Shown piece by piece: positions 40,131 through 48,307 of a DNA stretch of 64,000 bases; within the stretch, counting starts at the first letter, position 1; each line of letters starts with the position of its first letter. A program made the translations under genes and the position numbers. Below the pieces are notes generated by a model. It was not told the origin of the DNA and searched no databases. It worked only from the letters and a program-made list of their open reading frames with translations. Source of the stretch: Prevotella sp. (GTDB lineage: Bacteria; Bacteroidota; Bacteroidia; Bacteroidales; Bacteroidaceae); the NCBI GenBank assembly GCA_017940545.1, contig JAGAYI010000041.1, forward strand, positions 20,121 through 84,120. The letters run 5' to 3'.

Positions 40131-41594
40131 TTACTTGGCAGGCACGTCCTCGAGTGTCTTCTTTAGCAGCTGCCAGAAGGGGGCTACGGTCTCAATGAGG
40201 GCCCGTTCGGTAGTGGTGTGGGGCGACTTCATGGTAGGGCCGAGTGACACGACATCGAGGTGGGGGTACTTGCCCAGAATGACGGAGCACTCCAGTCCGG
40301 CATGATCAACCTGGATGATGCCGTCTTGGCCGAACAGCTCCTTGTACTCGCGGAGCAGCAGGTGCAGAATCTCGGAGTCGGGGTTGGGGTCCCAGCCGCC
40401 GTAGCTGCCGGTGGTCTCCACGCGCATGCCGGCCATGGCGAAACAGCTCTCTAAGGTATCAACCACATAGTCCTTCATGTCTTCGCGGCTGGAACGGGCC
40501 AGAATCTTGATGGAGGCCTTGCCCCCGGAAATGTCGATGATGGCGAGGTTGCTTGAGGTCTCGACGACGCTGGGGTAGGAGGGAATCATGCGTACCACAC
40601 CGTCGTGGCAGGCATGTATGGCGTTGACCACGTTGTCCTGAATCTCCAGAGGCATTTGCTTGACGGGTGTCTCTGTTGCTTCCATGGTCAGCGTGATGCC
40701 TTGTGGCTCAATGAGCTTGAATTCGTCATTGAATATGTTGCGGAATGCCTCTGCAATTTCCTTCAGGGCGGCTACGTTTTCTTTGGGCAGCGTCAGTACG
40801 GCCTCGGCCTTGAAGGGGATGGCGTTGCGCATGTTGCCGCCATGCCAGCTGGCCAGCCGGGCTTCGGTCTCGGCAATGGCTTGGCGCACTACCTGAACCA
40901 GCAGTTTGTTGGCATTGGCACGTCCTTCGTTGATTTCCAGCCCTGAGTGGCCTCCGCGTAGTCCGCTGACGGTTATCTTGACGGCTACGTCGTCGGGGTC
41001 GGTGTCTGCCTCCTGGTAGTCGAGGGTGGCGGTGATGTCGATGCCGCCGGCAGAGCCGATGACAAACTTGCCCCAGTGCTCCGAGTCGAGGTTCATGAGG
41101 ATGTCGCCCTCCAGTACGTCGGACTTGAGGTCGTTGGCACCGTACATGCCTGTTTCCTCGTCGGCGGTGATGAGGGCGTTGATGGGTCCGTGGCGGAGCG
41201 TCTTGTCCTCCATGATGGCCATGATGGCTGCCACGCCCAGTCCGTTGTCGGCGCCGAGGGTGGTGCCACGGGCCTTGACCCACTCGCCGTCAATCCACGG
41301 CTCTATGGGGTCGGTCTCGAAGTTATGGGTCGATTCGGGCGTCTTCTGCGGCACCATGTCCATGTGGGCTTGCAGAATGATGCCTTTGCGGTCTTCCATG
41401 CCTGCTGTGGCTGGTTTGCGGAAGATGATGTTTCCGGCTTCGTCCTTTAGGGCTTCCACGCCGGCCTGTTTTCCGAAGTTGAGCAGGAACTGTTGGATTT
41501 TCTCCAGGTGTCCGCTGGGGCGGGGCACCTGTGTGAGTGCATAGAAGTTACGCCAGATGCACTGCGGCTGTAGGTTCTGAATTTCGTTGTTCAT
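40131..41594 (-). CDS. pepD: Aminoacyl-histidine dipeptidase (M20 family)
   Basis: A 487-residue cytoplasmic metallopeptidase that cleaves Xaa-His and other dipeptides. The zinc motifs are ILQAHMDMVPQK, GTTLGADNGLGVAAIMAIMED, ALITADEETGMYGA and NLDSEHWGKFVIG. A dimerisation/lid domain and a final DHAGLECSVILGKYPHLDVVSLGPTMKSPHTTTER follow. The ATG at 41594 is chosen over an in-frame extension because it overlaps the upstream stop (ATGA) and gives the family's normal N-terminus. Cotranscribed with the flippase-like gene. Confidence 0.94.
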   Translation of the reverse strand: MNNEIQNLQPQCIWRNFYALTQVPRPSGHLEKIQQFLLNFGKQAGVEALKDEAGNIIFRKPATAGMEDRKGIILQAHMDMVPQKTPESTHNFETDPIEPWIDGEWVKARGTTLGADNGLGVAAIMAIMEDKTLRHGPINALITADEETGMYGANDLKSDVLEGDILMNLDSEHWGKFVIGSAGGIDITATLDYQEADTDPDDVAVKITVSGLRGGHSGLEINEGRANANKLLVQVVRQAIAETEARLASWHGGNMRNAIPFKAEAVLTLPKENVAALKEIAEAFRNIFNDEFKLIEPQGITLTMEATETPVKQMPLEIQDNVVNAIHACHDGVVRMIPSYPSVVETSSNLAIIDISGGKASIKILARSSREDMKDYVVDTLESCFAMAGMRVETTGSYGGWDPNPDSEILHLLLREYKELFGQDGIIQVDHAGLECSVILGKYPHLDVVSLGPTMKSPHTTTERALIETVAPFWQLLKKTLEDVPAK

Positions 41595-42640
41595 AGATCG
41601 TTTTTTTGTTTTAGGGTTATACGTTTTGTAAAGCTCAGCGATGCCCACGCCCATACTCCCAAGAGTACGACGAGCATGGTCTGGACGGTGTGGACGATGA
41701 GGACGAAATAGAGTGCCTCGGTGTCGGCCACACCATAGAGGATGAGCATGGTCTTGACGGCAAAGTGCCAGGGACCGGCACCGTTGGGGGTGGGTACGAT
41801 GACGGCTATGGAGCCCACGACGAAGGTCACCATGGCGCAGGTGAGGCCAAGGTGGGTGGTGGACTCGAAGCAGAAGAACGTGAGATAGTAATGCAGGAAA
41901 TAGCTCAGCCAGATGCCGAGGGTGAAGAATACGAACAGCGGCACGTTGCGCACGTCCTTGAGTGACACGATGCCCTGCCAGATGCCGCTAAGCGTCGCAC
42001 GTACCTTATTATATATAGAAAGGTAACGCAGCAGCACGAGGAGCAGCAGGAGGGCTGCAGCGCCGCAAATGACCGTCACGAGCCAGCCGGTGGGTGTGAA
42101 GCGGTTGACGATGCTGTCCAGATTGGTGCCTGTCTCGTTGAAAAAGGTGCGGAACACGGGAATCTGCAGCAGCAGTGTTGTGCCCGAGAAAAGCAGCACG
42201 ACGAGCGAATCGACGGCACGCTCGGTAACCACCGTGCCCAGGGCCTTGGAGAAGGATACGCCGTCGTGGCGTTTGAGGACGGCACAGCGGGTGAATTCGC
42301 CGATACGTGGAATGACGAGCGAGGCGGCGTAACTCAGAAAGACGGCATTGATGAGGACGGAGTTACGGAGCGACCTTGTCGTCCCTGCTTCGTGCGCAGC
42401 CTTTTCTTCCTCGTCCATGATGGGCTCGAGCGTCTGCCGCCAGCGCCAGCCACGAAACATCTGTGCCAGAATACCGAAGGGGAAACTGAGCAGCATCCAC
42501 GTCCAGTCCATCTGGTGCCAAAGCACGTGGCTGAGACTCTGGAAGTCGAAGTCGCGATACATCCAGTAGAGGATGGCTCCGCCCAGCACGAGCGGCAGCA
42601 GTACTTTGACGGTATTGTTCAGCAGGTTTTTCTTGTCCAT
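41591..42640 (-). CDS. Lysylphosphatidylglycerol synthase/UPF0104-type membrane protein
   Basis: A 349-residue integral membrane protein of the LPG-synthase transmembrane family (flippase-like domain). It has about eight spans and the family's FRGWRWRQTLEP near residue 60, VIPRIGEFTRCAVLKRHDGVSFSKALGTVVTERAVDSLV, and IAVIVPTPNGAGPWHFAVKTML. No catalytic lysyl-transferase domain is attached, so a role in lipid or glycolipid translocation is inferred. The promoter TACTTTTG is at 42653-42660. Confidence 0.88.
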   Translation of the reverse strand: MDKKNLLNNTVKVLLPLVLGGAILYWMYRDFDFQSLSHVLWHQMDWTWMLLSFPFGILAQMFRGWRWRQTLEPIMDEEEKAAHEAGTTRSLRNSVLINAVFLSYAASLVIPRIGEFTRCAVLKRHDGVSFSKALGTVVTERAVDSLVVLLFSGTTLLLQIPVFRTFFNETGTNLDSIVNRFTPTGWLVTVICGAAALLLLLVLLRYLSIYNKVRATLSGIWQGIVSLKDVRNVPLFVFFTLGIWLSYFLHYYLTFFCFESTTHLGLTCAMVTFVVGSIAVIVPTPNGAGPWHFAVKTMLILYGVADTEALYFVLIVHTVQTMLVVLLGVWAWASLSFTKRITLKQKNDL

Positions 42641-42652
42641 AAGTTTTCATTG

Positions 42653-42660
42653 CAAAAGTA
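42653..42660 (-). promoter_or_regulatory. -7 promoter box of flippase-like/pepD operon
   Basis: TACTTTTG on the minus strand followed by C, 13 bp before the ATG at 42640. Confidence 0.6.
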
Positions 42661-42783
42661 CATATAATTATTGAGAACGCGCAAAACAATGTGCGTAAAA
42701 ATAGTTAATTTGATTCAAGTCAAATTAATGTGACTTTTACACCCAAAAACCGGGGAAAGCTTTGCGGGTATTCGGAAAAGCCG

Positions 42784-42791
42784 TACCTTTG
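42784..42791 (+). promoter_or_regulatory. Promoter of rightward small-protein operon
   Basis: -7 box TACCTTTG with -33 TTTG at 42761-42764, spacing 19 bp, one of the best promoters in the window. The next large gene on this strand is over 4 kb away. Confidence 0.75.
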
Positions 42792-42859
42792 CATCGTGAT
42801 TAAGAGAAATCACAAGGAAAAAAGAAAAGGATAATACTGAAAAAAAAGGAGAAAAAGAA

Positions 42860-42952
42860 ATGATGGTAATAGTATTTTCGCTGGCCATCGTAGCCGTAAC
42901 GGTCTTCGAGGCCTTCCGCGTAAACAACCAGTTGAACGCGGAGAACAAGTAA
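42860..42952 (+). CDS. Tiny membrane protein, 30 residues
   Basis: Reads MMVIVFSLAIVAVTVFEAFR then VNNQLNAENK. It has one hydrophobic span with a short polar C-terminus. It is preceded by a purine-rich leader (AAAGGAGAAAAAGAA), and two ATGs in a row allow either start. It is the first gene behind a strong promoter. No known family is recognised. Confidence 0.6.
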   Translation: MMVIVFSLAIVAVTVFEAFRVNNQLNAENK

Positions 42953-43008
42953 ACAAAAGAGACAAACAAACACAATTAACAATTTAAGGTTTAAGAAAGG
43001 ATAACAAC

Positions 43009-43113
43009 ATGATGACAACATTTAATTTCGTAGCAGTAGCAGCTGTGTTTGGCGCAGCAATGTTAGCAGCAGGACTGGTAATTGACTACAAGACTACTGG
43101 AAAGATTGGCTAA
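43009..43113 (+). CDS. Tiny membrane protein, 34 residues
   Basis: Reads MMTTFNFVAVAAVFGAAMLA then AGLVIDYKTTGKIG. It has a single alanine-rich span ending in VIDYK. Its leader GAAAGGATAACAAC resembles those of the other small genes here. A hairpin starting in its last codons (43102-43124) followed by TTTTATTT ends the transcript. The C-terminal pattern is shared with the 25-residue protein on the other strand (IIDYSIEKR). Confidence 0.6.
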   Translation: MMTTFNFVAVAAVFGAAMLAAGLVIDYKTTGKIG

Positions 43114-43131
43114 GAGCCAGTCTTTTATTTC
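43102..43131 (+). terminator. Terminator of rightward small-protein operon
   Basis: AAGATTGGCT pairs with AGCCAGTCTT (one wobble), loop AAG, then TTATTT. It overlaps the stop codon. A second hairpin, GGTCTGC/GCAGACC with TTTTTC, lies at 43182-43220. Confidence 0.7.
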
Positions 43132-43239
43132 AGAAAAAGAAAGTTTTTTCATAGGCGTAAAATATTTAGTTTAGTGAAAGAGGGTCTGCTGACTGATGTT
43201 GGCAGACCTTCTACTTTTTCTCATCCACGTGGGAAACTG

Positions 43240-43276
43240 AAAAAATGCAGTCCTCGGAATCGCTCCGAAGACTGCA
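43240..43276 (-). terminator. Terminator of leftward small-protein operon
   Basis: On the minus strand TGCAGTC-TCGGA pairs with TCCGA-GACTGCA, followed by TTTTTTC. Confidence 0.8.
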
Positions 43277-43324
43277 CCAAGTGATATTAATAACTAAAAA
43301 CCTAAAATCCTATGCTCTCTCTCT

Positions 43325-43402
43325 TTAACGCTTCTCAATGCTGTAGTCGATGATGAATGCCGATACTGCAAAGATAGCGAATAATTCAATTAACAGTGTC
43401 AT
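43325..43402 (-). CDS. Tiny membrane protein, 25 residues
   Basis: Reads MTLLIELFAIFAVSAFIIDY then SIEKR. It has one span with a charged end. The leader AAAGAAAGGGTAACATT precedes the ATG, and a terminator lies 50 bp downstream. It is the second gene of the leftward unit whose -7 box is at 43749-43756. Confidence 0.6.
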   Translation of the reverse strand: MTLLIELFAIFAVSAFIIDYSIEKR

Positions 43403-43505
43403 AATGTTACCCTTTCTTTACTTTAAATTTAACAATCTTTCTACTATTTTCTGAACCGCTCCTTACTGCGTTCTTTCCTGATTAACTACTTACCTTTTCT
43501 TTCTC

Positions 43506-43589
43506 TTAAATGCGTGGGGTATTATCCCTCACCCACATTCCTGTTGCAGCCAGGGCTGCACACAGGGTAATCAATGTCATCATGTTCAT
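43506..43589 (-). CDS. Tiny membrane protein, 27 residues
   Basis: Reads MNMMTLITLCAALAATGMWV then RDNTPRI. It has one short span and a polar tail. It is preceded by AAGAAAGGTAAAAAG. It is the first gene of the leftward unit; a nine-codon frame (MGISFSLGC) with a similar leader (AAAGGATAACACAAACAC) occurs just upstream near 43673. Confidence 0.5.
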   Translation of the reverse strand: MNMMTLITLCAALAATGMWVRDNTPRI

Positions 43590-43748
43590 CTTTTTACCTT
43601 TCTTTTTAGTGTTACCCTTACTAATCTTTTACCTTTTCTCGTGTCATCAGCAACCAAGGCTGAAGCTAATACCCATGTGTTTGTGTTATCCTTTTTTAAT
43701 ATGGGTTGTTATCCTGTTTCAATCTCCTCTTGTGTTCTGAAGACGATG

Positions 43749-43756
43749 CAAAGGTA
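43749..43756 (-). promoter_or_regulatory. -7 promoter box of leftward small-protein operon
   Basis: TACCTTTG followed by C on the minus strand, about 160 bp before the first tiny ORF. Confidence 0.6.
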
Positions 43757-43827
43757 CAACGAAAAACGGGTCGGAGTATCATTTCCGACCCGCTTTCGCA
43801 CAAAAACGGCCTTGTTTTTGACCTACA

Positions 43828-44703
43828 TCAAATTATTGTGTTCGTACACAAAATACTGTCAACCATGTTCGTCAGCTCCACAAATTCCGTAATAGTCAGC
43901 TGTTCAGGGCGTTTCGTCATGTATGGGCTGGAGTAGAGAATTTCCTCCTCCTTTCTCAGGGAACAACCCTCCTTCCTTGTAGGAAGAAGTTGCCGCAGCG
44001 AAACACGCAGCATCTTGCGCCGCTGGTTGAAGACGCTCTTCACCAGCCGTCTGAACAGCTGTTCGTTGCAGCCCAGTTGCTGAACCTCGTTGCGCATCAT
44101 GCGTATGACGGCACTTTTTACCTTGGGGGGCGGATTAAAAACCGTTTCATCGACGGTAAACAAGTACTCCACGTCGTACCATGCCTGGATGAGCACCGAG
44201 AGGATGCCGTATGCCTTGGTGCCCGGTTGCGAGGCAATGCGCAGGGCCACCTCGCGCTGTATCATGCCTGTACAGCATGGTATGAGGTCGCGGTTGTCTA
44301 TCATCTTGAAGAATATCTGCGACGAGATGTCGTAGGGGTAATTGCCCGTCAGCACAAACTGTCCGCCGTCGAACAGCGTCCGCAAGTCCATGCGCAGAAA
44401 GTCACCCTCAATGATTCTTGGGTTCTCTCCTCTCTCATCTCTCATCTTTTCTCCTTCCTCCTTCCTTCCTCTTTTTTTTTCGAAAAACTCCTTCAGGTAA
44501 GTCACGCTCTCACGGTCGATTTCCACCACCGACAGCTGACGGGGCTTCTCCATGAGAAACTGTGTCATGACGCCCATTCCCGGGCCCACCTCCAATACGG
44601 GCAGGTCAGGGCAGGCATCCACCGTGTCAGCAATGCGGCGGGCGATGCTCAGGTCGGTCAGGAAGTGCTGTCCTAAGTTCTTCTTGGGTCTTACTTGTTT
44701 CAT
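43828..44703 (-). CDS. rsmA: 16S rRNA dimethyladenosine transferase (KsgA)
   Basis: A 291-residue SAM-dependent enzyme that dimethylates A1518 and A1519 of 16S rRNA. It has PKKNLGQHFLTD at the N-terminus, SAM motif VLEVGPGMGVMTQFL, the catalytic GNYPYDISSQI and a C-terminal domain with FNQRRKMLRVSLRQLL. Two low-complexity lysine/glutamate/arginine insertions are unusual: KKRGRKEEGEKMRDERGENP near residue 95, and TRKEGCSLRKEEE near the C-terminus. Both correspond to TC-rich DNA. Otherwise complete. Confidence 0.95.
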   Translation of the reverse strand: MKQVRPKKNLGQHFLTDLSIARRIADTVDACPDLPVLEVGPGMGVMTQFLMEKPRQLSVVEIDRESVTYLKEFFEKKRGRKEEGEKMRDERGENPRIIEGDFLRMDLRTLFDGGQFVLTGNYPYDISSQIFFKMIDNRDLIPCCTGMIQREVALRIASQPGTKAYGILSVLIQAWYDVEYLFTVDETVFNPPPKVKSAVIRMMRNEVQQLGCNEQLFRRLVKSVFNQRRKMLRVSLRQLLPTRKEGCSLRKEEEILYSSPYMTKRPEQLTITEFVELTNMVDSILCTNTII

Positions 44704-44738
44704 AGTGGGCGAAGTTTTTTTCGTTTGTTGGGGGAAAG

Positions 44739-45452
44739 TTATTCCTTGATGACGGTGGCCCGCACAATCAGAATGGGCTGCAGGGGCTTGTCGGTGGTGT
44801 CGGTTTCTACATTCTGCATACGTTCCACGACGTCAAGCCCCTCAGTGATTTCGCCAAACACCGTATAGCTGCCGTCCAAGTGGGGCGTGCCACCCACGGT
44901 CATGTAGGCCTCGCGCTGCTCGGGGGTCAGCTCGTGGCTCAGTCGGCTTTCGGTAAACTCCATGGCACGCTCGGAGAATTTGCGCCCCCAGACAAAGTAG
45001 AACTGTGTGGCGCTGGAACGCTTCTCGGGGTTCACGTCGTCGCCCTCGCGGGCAGCTGCCACGGTGCCGCGTTTGTGGAACAGCTGCGGCAGGCGGAACT
45101 CCGGCTCAATGGTGTAGTCGAGGGCGCCAAGGGCCGCCACGTCAGGACTGACGGTTGCCGACAGCCGGCTGTTGCGGTTGCCGCCCTGCACCATGAAATT
45201 TTTGATGACGCGGTGGAAGGCCAGCGAGTCGTAGTAGTGCGCCTTCACCAGTTTCAGAAAGTTGGCGCGGTGCAGGGGCGTTTCGTTGTACAACCTGATG
45301 CGGATGTTGCCTTCGCTGGTCTCCATCAGCACCTCGGCGCACTCTTGTGCAGAGACGCTACCGCATACCGTCAGACATGCCAATAGCATCCATACCATGG
45401 GATTTCTCATGAGTGTAAAATGCCGAATGTCCAATAAATGACGTTGTTTCAT
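44739..45452 (-). CDS. Exported peptidyl-prolyl cis-trans isomerase (cyclophilin)
   Basis: A 237-residue cyclophilin-type PPIase for periplasmic folding. Core motifs are VLMETSEGNIRIRLYNETPLHRANF, YYDSLAFHRVIKNFMVQGG, GTVAAAREGDDVNPEKRSSATQFYFVWG and YTVFGEITEGLDVVERM. The second methionine at residue 15 (45410) begins a cleaner signal peptide (MVWMLLACLTVCGSVSAQ) and may be the true start. The central VAAARE/SSATQFYF replaces the FSMAN/SQFFI of classical cyclophilins, as is common in Bacteroidota. Confidence 0.9.
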   Translation of the reverse strand: MKQRHLLDIRHFTLMRNPMVWMLLACLTVCGSVSAQECAEVLMETSEGNIRIRLYNETPLHRANFLKLVKAHYYDSLAFHRVIKNFMVQGGNRNSRLSATVSPDVAALGALDYTIEPEFRLPQLFHKRGTVAAAREGDDVNPEKRSSATQFYFVWGRKFSERAMEFTESRLSHELTPEQREAYMTVGGTPHLDGSYTVFGEITEGLDVVERMQNVETDTTDKPLQPILIVRATVIKE

Positions 45453-45550
45453 ATATCTTCTTTTTTATTTCTGTTAAGTAATCGTAGGAGTTGGAATGAA
45501 ATAATACAGACTTTCTCCATTTTTGTGCCATGTTTTTTTTTTATTATTAC

Positions 45551-46987
45551 TTAGGTCGTTGATGTCCCGATTTTTAATTTCTCATACCAATGTCCGCGGA
45601 ACAGACGGGCAAGGAACATGAGACCCCTGAACGACAGCTCGACGGCCATGGCTGTCCATACGCCCTTCAGACCGTACTGACGGGCCAGGTAGGCCGCAAG
45701 TGTCAGACGCACGCCCCACATGGACACAAGGCTCATGATGGCAGGTTTCAGCGTGTCGCCGGCTCCAATGAAAATGCCGTTGCAGACAATGGCGGCGGCA
45801 AACATAGGCTCGGCAAAGGCCTCAATGCGCAATATCGACGCGCCGAGGTCCTGAATGGTCGCTACGGGCGACATGAGTGACATCAGTTCCGGGGCAAAGA
45901 CATACATCAGTATGCCCATCAGCGTCATCACGCCAATGCCCAGTGACACGGACATGTTGGCAAAAGAGCGGGTGAGAAGCTTCTGCCCGGCGCCGATGCC
46001 CTGGCCGACAAGCGTGGTGGCTGCCTCGGAAATGCCGTAGCCAGGCATGTAGCACAGGCTCTCGACGGTGATGGCCAGCGAGTGGGCGGCAATAGCTATG
46101 GTGCCAAGCGGTGCTACAATCAGCGTACTGATAATCTGCGCCGAGCCCATCAGCAGGTGTTGCAAACCCATGGGGGCCCCAATCTTGAAGGCCGTCGATA
46201 CGACTTTGCCCGTAGGGCGGAAGTCGCGCCAGGTGTTGCTGCCCATCGCCTCAGGCGTTTCGCGCTTCGTTTTTTTCAAAATTCCTAACATGTCCGACCG
46301 CCATAGCAGGAAGTAGCCCATCAGGCCAGCAGTAATGATTTCTGCCAGTCCGGTGCCTAAGGCTGCTCCCATGACGCCCAGGTTGAGCACGTAGATGAAA
46401 CCGTAGTTGAAGACCACATCCATCACGCACATGGCAATGTTCAGTATGGAAGGAATCTTCATGTTGCCCGAACACTTCAGCATGGAGCCTGCCAGACCTT
46501 CCATCTGGAAGAATATTCCGAAGACACCGATGAGCATGAAGTAAAGCGACGCGTCGTGGGCTATCTCCTCGCTGCCGCCTAACCAGTAGGGCAGGAAAGG
46601 CCCCATGGCCAAAGCCGTCAGCGAGATGGTTACTGACCAGATGAGACAACTGACAATAGACTGTCGCAACACGCGGCGTGCCGACTCGAAGTCGCTGGCA
46701 CCAATGAAGTGGGCTACCTGAACGGAGAACCCCATGTTGGCAGCGGCCGCCAGACCGCCTATCAGCCAACCGGTGGTTTCCACCAGTCCGATGGCTGCCG
46801 TGGCCTTGGCACCCAAGTGTCCCACCATGGAGGCGTCGATGAAGAACATGACCGTAGCGGAAATCTGTGCCAGGATTGACGGTATGCTCAGGCTCACAAT
46901 GAGCCTGAGTTTCTCCTGCTGCGTCATGGCCTTCCCTTCGCGAATGTAAGCCAGCAGGTCTTTACCTTTTTCTTTTTCTACGGTCAT
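45551..46987 (-). CDS. MATE family efflux transporter
   Basis: A 478-residue, 12-span transporter of the MATE/NorM type that exports drugs or metabolites using Na+ or H+. Visible are LSIPSILAQISATVMFFIDASMVGHLGAKATAAIG in TM1-2 and the repeat-related LIVAPLGTIAIAAHSLAITVESLCYMPGYGISEAATTLVGQGIGAG in the second half. The ATG at 46987 is used; the frame continues upstream to a TTG, but that lies in the promoter (TACTTTTG, 47006-47013). Confidence 0.92.
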   Translation of the reverse strand: MTVEKEKGKDLLAYIREGKAMTQQEKLRLIVSLSIPSILAQISATVMFFIDASMVGHLGAKATAAIGLVETTGWLIGGLAAAANMGFSVQVAHFIGASDFESARRVLRQSIVSCLIWSVTISLTALAMGPFLPYWLGGSEEIAHDASLYFMLIGVFGIFFQMEGLAGSMLKCSGNMKIPSILNIAMCVMDVVFNYGFIYVLNLGVMGAALGTGLAEIITAGLMGYFLLWRSDMLGILKKTKRETPEAMGSNTWRDFRPTGKVVSTAFKIGAPMGLQHLLMGSAQIISTLIVAPLGTIAIAAHSLAITVESLCYMPGYGISEAATTLVGQGIGAGQKLLTRSFANMSVSLGIGVMTLMGILMYVFAPELMSLMSPVATIQDLGASILRIEAFAEPMFAAAIVCNGIFIGAGDTLKPAIMSLVSMWGVRLTLAAYLARQYGLKGVWTAMAVELSFRGLMFLARLFRGHWYEKLKIGTSTT

Positions 46988-47005
46988 CTTTGGGCTTGCA
47001 GCATG

Positions 47006-47013
47006 CAAAAGTA
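47006..47013 (-). promoter_or_regulatory. -7 promoter box of MATE gene
   Basis: TACTTTTG followed by C on the minus strand, 19 bp before the chosen start. Confidence 0.6.
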
Positions 47014-47145
47014 GTCATTTTAGTTGAGAAATACGCATAAAACTGTTTTTTTCTGCGCGAAAGGTGTGCAGGGTAGGGAAACGGGCACCTTGTTAAACGT
47101 TGTTAAATGTAGGGCGGATTCCATTGCAGTCCGAAAATATTAGCA

Positions 47146-47153
47146 TATCTTTG
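47146..47153 (+). promoter_or_regulatory. -7 promoter box of SPFH operon
   Basis: TATCTTTG followed by C, with an AT-rich leader of about 75 nt before the ATG at 47233. Confidence 0.6.
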
Positions 47154-47232
47154 CGATATCAAAATGATATCAATATTACTAATGTATGTAAGATATATAA
47201 AATAAGGTATAAACCATTAAAAAAATACGGAA

Positions 47233-48207
47233 ATGGAAACAAAGGAATTTAAGTTTAACGGAAGTGTGTGGAACGGCTTTGTCATGCTGTTCGTGAATCT
47301 CTTTGCCTACGTGGCCTTCATGGCTGCCATGATTTACGGCATCATCCTGCTCTCAGAGGAAAATGGCCGGGAACTGCTGGGCGGTCTGTTGTTGGGCGGC
47401 GGTTTCCTGCTGCTGGTGGCGAACATTATCTGCTCGTGCGGATTCCTGCAGCAGGAGCCTAACGAGGCCAAGGTGCTGACGTGGTTCGGCAAGTACAGCG
47501 GCACTTTCTCAGAGACGGGCTTCTACTGGGTCAACCCGTTCTATGGCACCAAGAAGGTCAGCCTACGTGCCCGCAACTTAGACGCCGAACCCATCAAGGT
47601 GAACGACAAGACGGGCAACCCCGTGATGATTGGCCTGGTGCTGGTATGGAAACTGAAAGACACGTACAAGGCGCTGTTCGAGGTGGATTCACAGACCATG
47701 GCCGGTTCGGCACAGGGTCAGATAGGTGGCGACGTGCGCAGCATCATGAATGCCCTCGAGCGTTTCGTCCGCGTGCAAAGTGATGCCGCCCTGCGTCAGG
47801 TGGCCGGACAGTATGCTTACGACGACGAGGACAACAAGAGCGAGGAACTGACCCTGCGCGGAGGTGGCGAGGAAATCAACGACCAGCTGGAGCAGAAACT
47901 CAACGAGCGGCTGGCACTGGCTGGCATCGAGGTCGTCGAGGCCCGCATCAACTATCTGGCTTACGCTCCCGAGATTGCCGCCGTCATGCTGCGCCGCCAG
48001 CAGGCTTCGGCCATCATCACCGCGCGCGAAAAGATTGTGGAGGGGGCTGTCAGCATGGTGAAGATGGCATTGGACAAACTCTCAAACGAGGATATCGTGG
48101 AACTGGATGATGACAAAAAGGCTGCTATGGTCTCGAACCTGCTCGTCGTGCTCTGTGGAGACGACTCCGCACAGCCGGTGGTCAATACTGGTACCCTGAA
48201 TCATTAA
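47233..48207 (+). CDS. SPFH domain (band 7/stomatin-like) protein
   Basis: A 324-residue membrane-anchored scaffold protein. Two N-terminal spans (about 14-40 and 50-72) precede the SPFH domain: VLTWFGKYSGTFSETGFYWVNPFYG, KVSLRARNLDAEPIKVNDKTGNPVMIGLVLVWKL, then a helical part with ERLALAGIEVVEARINYLAYAPEIAAVMLRRQQASAIITAREKIVEGAV. Members organise membrane microdomains. It is followed by a regulator and small membrane protein genes on the same strand, a common Bacteroidales arrangement. Confidence 0.9.
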   Translation: METKEFKFNGSVWNGFVMLFVNLFAYVAFMAAMIYGIILLSEENGRELLGGLLLGGGFLLLVANIICSCGFLQQEPNEAKVLTWFGKYSGTFSETGFYWVNPFYGTKKVSLRARNLDAEPIKVNDKTGNPVMIGLVLVWKLKDTYKALFEVDSQTMAGSAQGQIGGDVRSIMNALERFVRVQSDAALRQVAGQYAYDDEDNKSEELTLRGGGEEINDQLEQKLNERLALAGIEVVEARINYLAYAPEIAAVMLRRQQASAIITAREKIVEGAVSMVKMALDKLSNEDIVELDDDKKAAMVSNLLVVLCGDDSAQPVVNTGTLNH

Positions 48208-48213
48208 ACAGAT

Positions 48214-48286
48214 TAACTCCTAAAGCCAGAAGAACATCTATAATATGTTAGTCTGTCTTTAGGGGTCAATATGTCTTTAGGAGTTA
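48214..48286. promoter_or_regulatory. Inverted/direct repeats before Arc-like gene
   Basis: TAACTCCTAAAG (48214-48225) is exactly inverted at 48275-48286, and TGTCTTTAGG occurs twice in direct orientation (48254 and 48272). A ribbon-helix-helix protein encoded next door could bind here; a hairpin in the mRNA is the alternative. Confidence 0.45.
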
Positions 48287-48307
48287 GTTTGTCTATAAAT
48301 AGGTATT

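Noticed and set aside
43218-43240. parS-like TCATCCACGTGGGAAA
   Set aside because: Only the central CCACGTGG matches the parS consensus; flanks do not, and it is far from parAB.
46988-47008. Upstream TTG start for the MATE transporter
   Set aside because: Overlaps the -7 box; the ATG at 46987 gives a normal N-terminus.
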